A DNA stretch of 64,000 nt from Telopea speciosissima (Eukaryota > Streptophyta > Magnoliopsida > Proteales > Proteaceae). The DNA lies in the NCBI RefSeq assembly GCF_018873765.1, contig NC_057924.1:22315542-22379541 (forward strand), in the 5' to 3' direction. Below the pieces are notes generated by a model. That model was not told the DNA's origin, ran no database searches, and saw nothing but the letters and a program-made list of their open reading frames with translations. The translations under genes and the position numbers were made by a program. This document shows, in pieces, positions 10,775 to 20,818 of the stretch. How positions within the stretch are numbered: position 1 is the stretch's first letter; each line of letters begins with the position of its first letter.

Positions 10775-13700
10775 CTATGGATTAGGCATTAACCCCATTT
10801 CTATAAATGCACTACACAAGTTCTTGATAGACATAGGCTTTGTGAATATGTCAGCTTGGTTACTTTCTGATTTCACATAATCGATAACTATCAGTCCTTC
10901 ATCTATGTACTCTCTTACAAGATTGTGTCTGAGGCATATGTGCCTCCTTTTACCGTTGTATATCCGGTTCTTAGCTAGATGAATAGCCACTTGGTTATCA
11001 CAATGTAGTGATACCGATGACGCCAGTTTTTGCCACAATGAAATATCCGCCATTAAGTTCCTAAGCCATTCGTCTTCCATTCCTACCTTTTCCAAGGCTA
11101 TGAAATCAGCTTCTATGGTAGAGCCCGTCCCACAAGATTGCTTTGTAGACTTCCATGAGATTGCACCGCCTACTAGTATAAATACATACCCATTAGTGGC
11201 TAAGGACTCGCTTGTATCCGAGATCCAATTTGCATCACAATACCCTTCTAAAATCGTTGGTTTACCACTCTAGTGTAAACTATAGTTTATAGTACCTTTT
11301 AGGTACCTTAGCAACCTATCAACCGCGCTCTAATGTTCCTTACTTGGATTGTGAGTATGTTGACTCAATTTTCCTACAGTAAAGATAATATCTGGACGCG
11401 TACAGTTCATTAGATATGTGACCGAACCAATAATTTGAGTATATCTTTTTTGATTCACTGGTTCACCTAGGTTTCTTTTCAAATGATTCCCCATATCAAA
11501 AGGTGTTTTAACCGCTGAAACTTCATGGTATCCATACCTTTTAAGTATATTTTCTGCATAACGGATTTGGGATAATGAAATATGATTTCCTTACTTGATG
11601 ATCTTGATCCCAAGGATCACATCAACTTCTCCTAAGTCTTTTGTGTCAAAACTAGACATCAAAAGTTTCTTAGCTTGATTAACCATTTTCAAGTTTGTTC
11701 TCATTATAAGCATATCATCTACATATAGTAGTATGAATACATCCCTACCACCATAGAACCTGCTATATAAGCATCTTTCCGCATCATTTACAACGAAACC
11801 ACTTGAAATTAAAACCTTATCCAACTTTTTATGCCATTGTTTCGGTGCCTACTTCAATCCATATAAGGATTTTTGAAGTTTGCAAACCTTTCACTCTTGG
11901 CCAGTTACAACACAACCTTCTAGTTGCTTTGTATAAATTTTTTCCTCTAAGTCTTCATTAAGAAATGCCATTTTTACATCCATTTGATGGATGATCATAT
12001 TATGTATTGACGCCATTGCCAACATAACCCTTATCGTTGCAATTCTAGATACTGGGGCAAATATGTCAAAGTAATCAATATTAGGCTTTTGCCTAAAATC
12101 CTTGACAACAAGTCTGGCATTGAAAAGATCAAGTAACCCATCACCTTTTAATTTCTTTCAAAATTTCCACCTGGTTTTCAAAGTTTTGGACCCGAATGGT
12201 AAATCCACCAATTCTCAAGTATTATTCGTCAAGATTGAATCTAGTTCACTCTTGATTGCCTCTTTCCAAAAGATGGCTTCCAGTAATGTAATAGCCTCTT
12301 TGTATATAAGAGAGTCATTGTCTACTAGATAGACAAGCCACTCATCATCTGTATATTTAGGTCTTTTGAGTCGCTTGCTCATCCTAGGCCGACTTTCGTC
12401 ATCATTACTCAATTCTTGATTGGTAATCCTTTCATTTGACTCAATTTTTTCATTAGTCAATTGACTATCCTTACTTGTAGGTAAGTTGGACTTAAAGAAA
12501 AATAAATTTTTAAAAAACTCAATGTCTCTTAATTCTATGATGTTATTTGGTTCAATAACATCATCCATGGCTTTAATCATCATGAACCGGTATGCTGTAC
12601 TATTTGTAGTATATCCAAAAAAACACACAATCACATAATTTTTGTCCCAATTTTCTTTTTTTGAAATCCGATAACAATACCTTAGCCAAACAACCCCAAA
12701 CCCATAGATGTTTTAGACTTGGTTCCTACCAAACCATTCTCAACCATACCAGTCTTGTTCTGTGGGATTCTATCTGATAGATAACATGCCGATAGCATAG
12801 CTTCCCCCCACATATCAAGTGGTATACCTGAACTCAATAACATAGAGTTCATCATTTCTTTAAGAGACCTATTTTTTCTTTCGGCAATCCCATTTGATTC
12901 CGATTGGTATGGAGCAGTTGTTTCATGGATAATTTTATTTTCCTCACAAAACTTATCAAGGTTAAAATACTCAGTCCCTCGATCGATTCTAAGTCTTTTA
13001 ACCTTCTTGCCAAGTTGATTTTCAACTTCCATTTTGTAAGATATAAACGTCTTTCCGGTCTCATCCTTTGATTTGAGTAAATACACCATGATATATCTAG
13101 AGTGGTCATCTATGAAGGTTATAACATAGTTGTTTCCTTCCCTAGACTTATATGACTTATAGTCACTTAAGTCACTATGGATTAATTCCAAGAGATCACT
13201 CTTCCTGTTCATAGTCTTATGAGACTTTTTCGTTAACTTTATCTCTACACAAGTTATACACTTGTTCACGGGAGGTTCTACCTTATCGGTGATCATGCCT
13301 AACTTGCATAGTTTATTGATATATTTCACACTACTATGACCCAACCTACCATGCCATAAATTAAAAAAGTTAAAAGAGACAACCATGTAAGCGAAAGAAG
13401 TACTAGTTTTTTCAATTACAACATTTTCAATGCTTAGTACAAACAACCCCTTACTAAGGTATCCCTTCCCCACAAAAACATTGTTTCTAGTAATAACCGC
13501 CTTATCACTTTCGAAAACTAATTTCATTCCTACTTTATTAAGCAAAGGAACTGAAATTAAATTGTGCCTAATATCTGGCATATAGAGAACATTGGTGAGA
13601 ACCATAGTCTTCCCCGAAGTGAGCTTCAAAGTCACTTTTCTTTTTCCTATAACAGGGGCACTTTGAGAATTTTTCATAAATACTTTTTCATCCTCTATAC

Positions 13701-14860
13701 TCATGGAATAGGAGAAACACATCTTCAGATCACCACAAATATATGTTGTGGCACCGGTATCCAATACCCAATCATTTGGTTTTTCAATCAATTTTGCTTT
13801 CATGACCATAGCAATAAAGGCGTTGTCTTCAACTAGGTTCACCTTTTTCGAATTTTTCTTCTTAAATCGACAATCTTTCTTGAAGTGCCCTAGCTTACCA
13901 CACACAAAATAAGTAAGTTTCTTCTTCTTGAAAGAAGACTCATCATTGTCTTAACGATTCTTCTTTTTCTTGCTTTGTTTGTTGGTTTCTACCAAGTTCA
14001 CTTTTAGGCGTCTTTCCCCAAGGTCTTTTTCATCCTTGTTCTTATGTCGGTTCTTCTCCTCAATTTTAATTCTTACAATCAATTGGTCTAGAGTCAACTC
14101 TGTCTTCTTGTGTTTTATAGATGCCTTAAAGGCATCCCAAGAAGATGGAAGCTTTTCAATCAAGGTTCCGGTCACAAATTCTTCTGGTAGAACCATATTT
14201 TCATTTGCTAGCTTTCCAACCAAAATTTGAAATTGATTAATTTGATTTGAGACGGTGTCACTATCTTTCATAACAAAGTTTAGAAAGTTAGCCACCAAGT
14301 ACTTCCTTGAACCAACATCCTCAAGAGAGTATTTTTTTACCAAGGCATTCTAAATCGATCACGCATACTCTAAAGAACTATACACATAGTATAGGTCATT
14401 TGATAATGCGTTCAAGATCTGATTCTTGCACTGGTAATCCGCTTGAATCCAAGCCACCATTTTGCCCTCTTTTTCAGGATCATTGTTTTTTTTTCGACAT
14501 GGATTCAGTTAAGGCAAACACCACCCCAACTTGGGCTAATGCAAACAACATTATTTGCCTTCATCGTTTGAAATTTTGACTTTTCAAACTGTTCGATCTT
14601 GTCAAATTCAGAGAGAATCTTCATCTTACCCAAATCCGGGATAAGCTCCATCACTGACGAGATAATATTGGTGGAAATTGAGTCAACGATAGGAAAAAGA
14701 GGAATCTCCTTATCATTGCGGCTAACAGGAACTCCGCCTTCTTGGTTGTTGATTGTTCCTTCAAAATGTTGTTTGAAGAATTTCCTTAATTGGCAGTTCC
14801 ATCAATGACATTATTGTTCGAAACATCACTCTTGTTGCTTACAACTCCAAAATCAGCCAT
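10775..14860 (-). pseudogene. copia gag-pol polyprotein, decayed
   Basis: The start codon is inferred at 14860 (MADFGVVSNK...). Gag is visible at 14343-13951, ending in a basic stretch. A zinc knuckle follows at about 13917-13870, whose first cysteine reads tyrosine (YFVCGKLGHFKKDC). Then come protease (WVLDTGATTYI), the integrase zinc region (HGRLGH...CITC) and integrase core (HSDLSD, DRGTEY, NGIAERKNR). RT (12634 to about 11590) retains LLYVDDML, and RNase H (11095-10775) retains [14 protein letters not shown], ending DIFTKPM...MGLMPNP. Several in-frame stops and frameshifts break it, including stops in gag and between gag and the knuckle. It cannot make a full polyprotein. Confidence 0.9.
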
Positions 14861-14891
14861 GAGATCTTATAACAATCAATTACCTTTAACT

Positions 14892-15333
14892 TGTTGGGTA
14901 ATTGTATTACAATTTCTTACAAATAATTGAAATAACACAAATTGTAATACAATAGCTTAAGCAATAAAAACTAGATTGTTGTTATTAATCTTTGGCTGAA
15001 ATGAGAAGACCAAAACTTGAATTTGATGTTGAGTCACACCCGCAATAACTTGAATAAGCTTGAGGTTGAGTCACACTTGTGGTGCTGCCTTTAAGGTAAT
15101 TGATGCCTCCTACTGCCAATGATTGTTCTGCACCACTACCCCAAGATAAAACAACCTCTGACAAGAAGATAAAGCAGTTCTTCTAGTCCCTTGAAGGAGC
15201 CAAGAGCTTCAGCACAACAACCCTCTAACCTTACACAGACTTAGAAGAAAAGAAGGAAAGAAAAATAAGACTTTATGTGATTGCAAAGTATGGGCATGGA
15301 TGTGTATCAAGATGTGTGTTTTGCAATGCATTT
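14892..15333 (-). repeat. 5' LTR of the nested copia element, U3 and TATA lost
   Basis: Matches the 3' LTR from its CAATTACCCAACA end for ~440 bp, then stops at gcaatgcattt and passes straight into the host LTR (cagttcatgcttc). The TATA region that lies just beyond this point in the complete LTR is absent, so the element has lost its upstream promoter. Confidence 0.85.
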
Positions 15334-15708
15334 CAGTTCATGCTTCTTTTAAAATTGGATTTTTAATTTATAGAATTGGAACCTAAAACCCACATACATG
15401 TTCAAATCCTAAACCCCAACCCTATGTTAGCCTTATTGTTAGCCTATTCACATCTCTAATGTTTGAATTAAAGTAATTGATTCATGTTCCAGCCATACAA
15501 AACTGTTTTATCCAAAGGTAATTCATGAAATTCCATTCATAGCTATACCCACCTTCAAAACACCAATTTCCCATGCAAATTGATCATATCATGGTTTCAA
15601 TTCATGGTAATGATTATGTGAACAATATCCCCTGATCAATTGGATGAAAATCTAGCCCAAAAACCCATTAAAATTTTGTTTTTCTGCGATTTTTGGGCTG
15701 TTGTGCAT

Positions 15709-15964
15709 CTCTGGTCGATGGCCTAGTCGACTGGGTCATCAACCAGAGAATGCTACTTCAGTTTTACACCTATTGATAACTCTGGTCGATGTCCCAGTTG
15801 ATTAGACCATCAACCAGAGAATATTGCCTTAGTTTTTACACCTGTTATAATCTCAGGTTGGTGTCCCAGTTGACTGGTTCATCAACCAGAGAATACCTGT
15901 GTCAGTTTTTAGCTGCTGCCATCTCAGGTTGATGTCCCGGTTGACTGTCTCATCAACCTGAGAT
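15709..15964 (+). repeat. Four tandem hairpin units, 3' LTR copy
   Basis: Same array as 4603-4858. Unit 1 here pairs ctctggtcgatg with catcaaccagag, better than in the 5' LTR. Unit 4 again pairs perfectly (ctcaggttgatg with catcaacctgag). Unit 3 remains imperfect. Confidence 0.75.
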
Positions 15965-16511
15965 CCTGTTTCACTCATGGACACGTCCCAGACCTTACCT
16001 AACCTTACCGCGAGGTAACCGCAGGACTCCACACAAGTTTTTGACGCTTTCTAACACCGGGTGATTAAACATTCGTAGGACTTTACCTTTCACTTATCAA
16101 ATCGCACTGACCACCGACATGGAACATAACCCGACATCACCGTCGTAATCATAACAAGGTAAGTGGGGATAGACTTTGATCATTTTTAAGAATGTTTGTT
16201 TTATTCTTAGATATGTTTGCTAGGAATCATTGCATATTTACATTCCTGTCTTATTTATGATATTTATTGAATTCGTTATTTATGACTTATGATTGTGAAC
16301 AATGCGATGTGGAATGATTTACAATATGAATCTTTGTGTTAGAATAGATACCGTAGTCGGCTTGGAAATGAGAGGTATGGTGTGTCGTAGTATGGGATGC
16401 GGGAGCACTGTACACCTTGTACTATGCCATTTAGATTGCATATGACTAGGAATGTCACTCCTTGGTGCTACAACCCTTACCAACAGGGATTTACGTGTTG
16501 GATAGTCCTCC

Positions 16512-16720
16512 CTGGGGAAACCAGCGTTACCAACAGAGGTACTGGGAATGGCGATTTCCAATTGAGGACCGGAACTGTGGTAGAGGACTAAAGCTTGGGG
16601 GTTTGCTGGGTAAACCAGCGTTACCAACAAAGGTACTGGGACCGGCGATGTCAGATTGAGGACCGGAAAACCAGCGTTACCAATGGAGGTACTGGGACCG
16701 GCGATGTCTGACTAAGGATC
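16512..16720 (+). repeat. Short tandem array, 3' LTR copy (4 copies)
   Basis: Four copies of the ccagcgttaccaac...tactgggaccggcgatgtc unit, against three in the 5' LTR. Confidence 0.7.
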
Positions 16721-17347
16721 GGGATCGGCAGGCTCCCAGCGCAACTCGGGTTTGACATCGCCAAAGGAGGGGATACTACCTAAGGTGTTGCTGTAGCACA
16801 AGCTTAGAGACTTAGACATTTTTTATAGGTGGAATTAAGATTAAAAATTGAATCTATGCATCTAGAATTTTGCCTTGTATGTGCATGTGCTTGTGTGTGG
16901 TTTATCCTTACTTGCTGATCTCAGTGGAGCTCATCTCTGTGGAATATTTTCTTTTAGGTTATCCTGCAGGTGAATGCATTTGTGGCATAAAGGATTACTT
17001 GGAAAACAGGAACTGATGACGTGGCATTAACTTTTTATTTTTTTTTGTTTAATACTATCATTTTTTGTGGAAGAATTTCCACTGTTTGTATTTTAGAATA
17101 GTTGTGTGTTGGCTCAATGGTCGTGAACTTGGGGATATCGAGCTGTTGGAACTTTAATGTAAATAATAATACATATAGGACTTGTATGTATTTACTTTCC
17201 ATGTACTCTGATCAATGTAACACGTGTTATCTTGAAATTGTGTTGTGCTTGTCACGTGTATTTACTACATCTGGATCCTGGTGGTCTCGAATACATCGGG
17301 TATTCGGGTCAGCCATCGAATCCTCCCAAGGGGTTCGGGGTGTGATA

Positions 17348-17553
17348 GCCACAATCTTAATTATTTTTGGGGTTCCATGGGGTGCAATGATCATTTCACG
17401 AGCCTCTGTGTTAGGGCATAGCAGCAGCGTACACTGCACGATCATGTGGGATTCTCTTTCCCTTTTCTTTTATTTACAATATTATAGGGTTGTCAAAATG
17501 GTTGGAACCAAATTGGTCAATGGATTGAAGTCAAAAATAAATTTAATTATTTA
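17348..17553. repeat. Locus duplication, copy 2, middle piece
   Basis: Matches copy 1 from about 1068 to about 1335 with a few indels. It ends in attattta (17546-17553), the left target copy of the Mutator-like insertion. Confidence 0.8.
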
Positions 17554-17859
17554 TGGGAAAAAAGTCGCAGCACGATGTGTATAATTAATTCAGCGCACCA
17601 CTAAACTCAACGCTTAAATCTCAACCGTTGAGATGTAACTGATCTATCTTAATCGTTGATTTTTTAACCTGCAACCGGCTCTCCCACGTCTTCTTCTTCA
17701 GCTTCCGACCTGCAACCTAAAACTCATCTCCAGAAGGAATCACCACCTGCAACACAATCAAGGAACCTCGAAACCCATCTTGAAGCAATCCCCTGTAAAT
17801 CTCTCTTCTCCTGTAAGTCGTGATTTTCCCGATGATTACCCAAAAAAAAAAAGAAAGAT

Positions 17860-18115
17860 TTGCCCAGGGAAGAATTGAATGCGAAGACCATCGTCACGGC
17901 TGAACAAAAATCGCATGAGAAACACGATCGAGAAGCTTATGGCAAGGATGTCGGAGGTTTCGCGTTTAGGGCCTTTACAACTTACAAAGCTTCGTCCTTC
18001 TGTTGCTTCAACCATAGAGATGTCTACTTCGGAGGAGATAAGGTCACCAGATGCTGTGAAATCGCATCGAAGAGCTGAGGTGGCCGGGATAGATCCGTTC
18101 TTGTTCTCCCTTTGA
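17860..18115 (+). pseudogene. Possible captured gene fragment, unrecognised
   Basis: Two overlapping open frames (17860-18078 and 17879-18115) lie in moderately GC-richer DNA than the flanks. The second gives IEKLMARMSEVSRLGPLQL and later SPDAVKSHRRAEVAGIDPF, then a stop. It is followed by a TTT-rich, intron-like stretch. I do not recognise the family. Its setting inside a Mutator-like element makes a captured host exon plausible but unproven. Confidence 0.25.
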
Positions 18116-18781
18116 TCTTTTTCTTTGTTTGGCTCTGTTTTTGCTGATTCTTGTAATCTCTTCTTAGAAAAGGTAGTCAGTAAGAGATTTGATCCAGCTC
18201 ACAAGATCATTTTTATTGTAAGTTTGCCGATTTGCTTGTGTGTTTTGGTATATTCGTTGTGGATTTTAATAAGTTATGCTTCTGCCTTCATACTGTTCTC
18301 CATAGCTTTTCTTGTTGTTTTTTTCTTTTTTCCTTAATGTGTTATTAGTGGTGTTGCTGTTGATTCCTTCTGGTGTCATGTCTTCTAAAGTGGGTTAGTT
18401 CTCAAGTGTTTTTTTCCTAGTTGGGGTGGGTTGGTGCCATGTCTTCTAATGGTGTATTTTTGAGCAATTTTTTCCTTCTCTGTCCCAAAGTTCACGATGT
18501 AGCTTCACTTGAGAAAAAATTTCTACATTGTGTTTCTTCATCGTCTTCTTAGCAGCAGAGGAGTTGGGGCAGACTCCGATAATACGGAGGAATAACAGGG
18601 TGAGTAAAAAATAAAATTGATGGGTTGAATTTGCAGGAAGTTAGAAGGAAAAGGAGGGGCCGGGGATAGGGATGGGGGTGGGGAAGTTGGAGGAGACGGT
18701 GAAGGTGGTGGTAGGGGAGATGCTTCAGGGGTGCCGTTACAATAAGTTGGAGGTGGTGGTGGTGGGGGATGTGATGATTTG

Positions 18782-19233
18782 TGTAAAACGTTAATGGGCT
18801 TTGGGCCCAACTTGATCGCCCACATGTGGGGGCTGATCGCAGGCCCAAGACTAGAGAGGGAGCAACGATCACTTAAGTGATCGATTCCTTCCCCCCTTCT
18901 TATCCCTTGGATTAGATTCCCAGAGGGAATCGGATTAGTGGGGGAGCCCTAGGGGTTTAGCCTATAAATATGTATTTGGCTCAAACCCTAAGAGAGTGAC
19001 ACAATTAGAAACTCTCTCCCTCTCTTTCAAGTTCTGCATTTCCTAGGGTTTCCATTGTTGCCTAGGGTTTTGTGGTGTGGAGTTCTTCTTTGTGGAGAAA
19101 CCTTTCGAGATTGTTCGTGATCGTGATCTGCTCGTAATTGTAAGCCGCGATCAATCATCCATTCCGCTGTGATTCCATTCGATTCAAGTAATCCCTAAAC
19201 CTCTGTGATTAATGGAATGCTAATATGCTAACA
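18782..19233 (+). repeat. 5' LTR of the plus-strand copia element
   Basis: Starts tgtaaaacgttaatggg and ends atatgctaaca. It contains an 18-bp perfect palindrome cgatcacttaagtgatcg (18866-18883) about 80 bp upstream of a TATA box (cctataaata, 18961-18970). Confidence 0.9.
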
Positions 19234-19234
19234 G

Positions 19235-19246
19235 TGGCATCAGAGC
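19235..19246 (+). other. Primer binding site
   Basis: tggcatcagagc, one base after the 5' LTR. It is an initiator-Met type site with one change from tggtatcagagc. Confidence 0.9.
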
Positions 19247-20818
19247 CGATTAGGGCTTGTTGTTCGCAGTTTTTTTTTCTTCTTCCCCTTTGCCTATCGA
19301 TCGACCCTCCTTAGCAGCGGCCTTGGTGCACGGCACGGCAGCAACGTGCGACTGCTGTTGCTGCCATGTGCAAGGCGTACCGTAGCCAGGTTGTGTTTTT
19401 TTTTTACCTAGCAGCAATTTTTTTTTTTATTTAAAAAAAAAAAACGTTGAGAATGGCAGTGGCCATGCTCGGCAGTGGCCAAGCACGGCTGCTGCAGTTT
19501 CTTTTTATAGAAAGAAAGAAGAAGAAAGGAAAAGAATGATTAAAAAAAAAAAAAGTTAATGGATGACGTGACAGTGAGAGGTGTGAATGTGTGATTATGT
19601 TTTTTTAAAAAGTAATGATTGATTTATGATATGATTTGATTTAAAAATAAAAATTAAAAAGGTCATTATTGATCTTACCTCTCCTCACCCTCTGCCAGCC
19701 ATACAAGTCAGAATTACAAAAAAAAGGTAGATTCATTTTTTTTGTATTTAGGGTTTTTTGGGAGAAGGAGATGGGTGAAGTGGGAATTCCTTCACCCACC
19801 CCCTTACATTTTTTCCCTAATGGAAATATTTGCATGATTTGGGGTTTTTGGTTATAACAAAATGCTTGTGATATGTTTTTCGCTAGTTACAACTATATAC
19901 ATATGCTTTATTTTGTTATGCATGCATTGGGGTTTGTCAATGATATGTTATTCATGTGGTTTCTTTATTGTAGCATGTCTTGTATTTGTCATTTGTTCTT
20001 GTGGCCCCTAACAAATTTTGGGGATCTCCCTTATAGGGTTTCTCATTTTTGGAGGTATTTTATTTATTTCATGTGCACCCCCCATTATTGAGAAACCATT
20101 TTGTGAGATCCATGGGAGAAAAATGGGAGATAGGGTGTTGCCCCAAATCATCCCATATTTTTCCCATGTGTATTGGAGATCGCCCAAGGCCACTTTGTCA
20201 ATAAAGAAACATGTGATTCCCCCCATTGCGGTACAACCCTATTTGACGCTGCCATTAGGGTATCACTATCACACATCCCATCCCATGCAACCATGTGTTT
20301 TATTATTTATTTCTCATGGGATGGATTTGGTACTTGTCAAGTGATGTGTTTATTTGGATAGATGTGCGTTAGAGTTAGTACCCGGAAGTGATACAAAGTG
20401 CAGTGCTCGCCGATAGTTTGTAGTAGGGATCTTGAATGTAAAGAGCTGGTTGTAATTTTAATATTTTTTTAGGAGCCATGTAATGGGAGCTATTGCACCG
20501 CGTATCACAACCCCGTACTGGCTCGGCATATCACTTCAAGTACCAAATTTGGGTCTCTTGTGTGAGTCCCTTGCGCACCCGTGTGTATGGCGCATTAAAC
20601 TATGGTTAGGAGATTCTTGTTTTTTCTCCTACATTTGTTTGAAATCAATTAAAGTTATATGTCCCTAGACCCACACATTGTGAGATTTGATTACCAACTT
20701 AGCAAAGTTTTTGTCTCACCGTGTGGGGAAGGGTACCATTAATTTTAATTAGGGTTTCTTGAATAAATTTGTGGATTTATGGATGTATATTAAATGTCCT
20801 CCCTTGCACATTGTAGTG
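19247..20818 (+). other. Long untranslated leader of the copia element
   Basis: About 1.57 kb without a supported gene between primer site and gag start. It has T- and A-runs (19388-19444), a hairpin ggcagcaac/gttgctgcc (19337-19365), and unrelated short open frames around 19641-20668. Leaders this long are seen in some plant copia lineages; packaging signals would be expected near the primer site. Confidence 0.6.

Larger units (their letters stand above)
9080..15333 (-). mobile_element. Ty1/copia retrotransposon, nested, 5'-truncated
   Basis: The 3' LTR is full (9080-10003) and the 5' LTR is partial (14892-15333), with a decayed gag-pol between them, all reading on the minus strand. Domain order gag, zinc knuckle, protease, integrase, RT, RNase H defines Ty1/copia. 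The element's outer right end was removed by a deletion that also took ~390 bp of the host LTR, so no target duplication can be read. The insertion is younger than the element it sits in. Confidence 0.9.
3136..17347 (+). mobile_element. Large non-autonomous LTR retrotransposon (LARD-like), with a nested copia element
   Basis: Two long direct repeats (3136-6220 and 8407-17347, the second split by a copia insertion) enclose ~2.2 kb of internal DNA. An initiator-Met primer site lies four bases after the 5' LTR, and a purine tract lies just before the 3' LTR, so the element reads on the plus strand. The flanks carry a gccac(a) duplication. No gag, protease, RT, RNase H or integrase is visible in the internal region, so mobility would need proteins from another element. 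Long LTRs, a non-coding core and a tgtgaca-type end fit the LARD / Ty3-gypsy derivative class; the lineage is inferred. Without the nested insertion the length is about 8 kb. Confidence 0.8.
8407..17347 (+). repeat. 3' LTR of the large element, split by a copia insertion
   Basis: 8407-9079 matches 3136 to about 3829 of the 5' LTR, and 15331-17347 matches about 4224-6220. The ~390 bp between (about 3830-4223 of the 5' LTR) is missing here and replaced by the minus-strand copia element at 9080-15333. The right piece repeats the hairpin array (15709-15964) and the short array (16512-16720, four copies) and ends ggggtgtgata, followed by the target copy gccaca. Confidence 0.8.

Noticed and set aside
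18538..18872. Pro/Ser-rich proteins on the minus strand
   Set aside because: Two overlapping frames arise from a GGT/GGGA-rich stretch; no family match, and one runs into the copia LTR.
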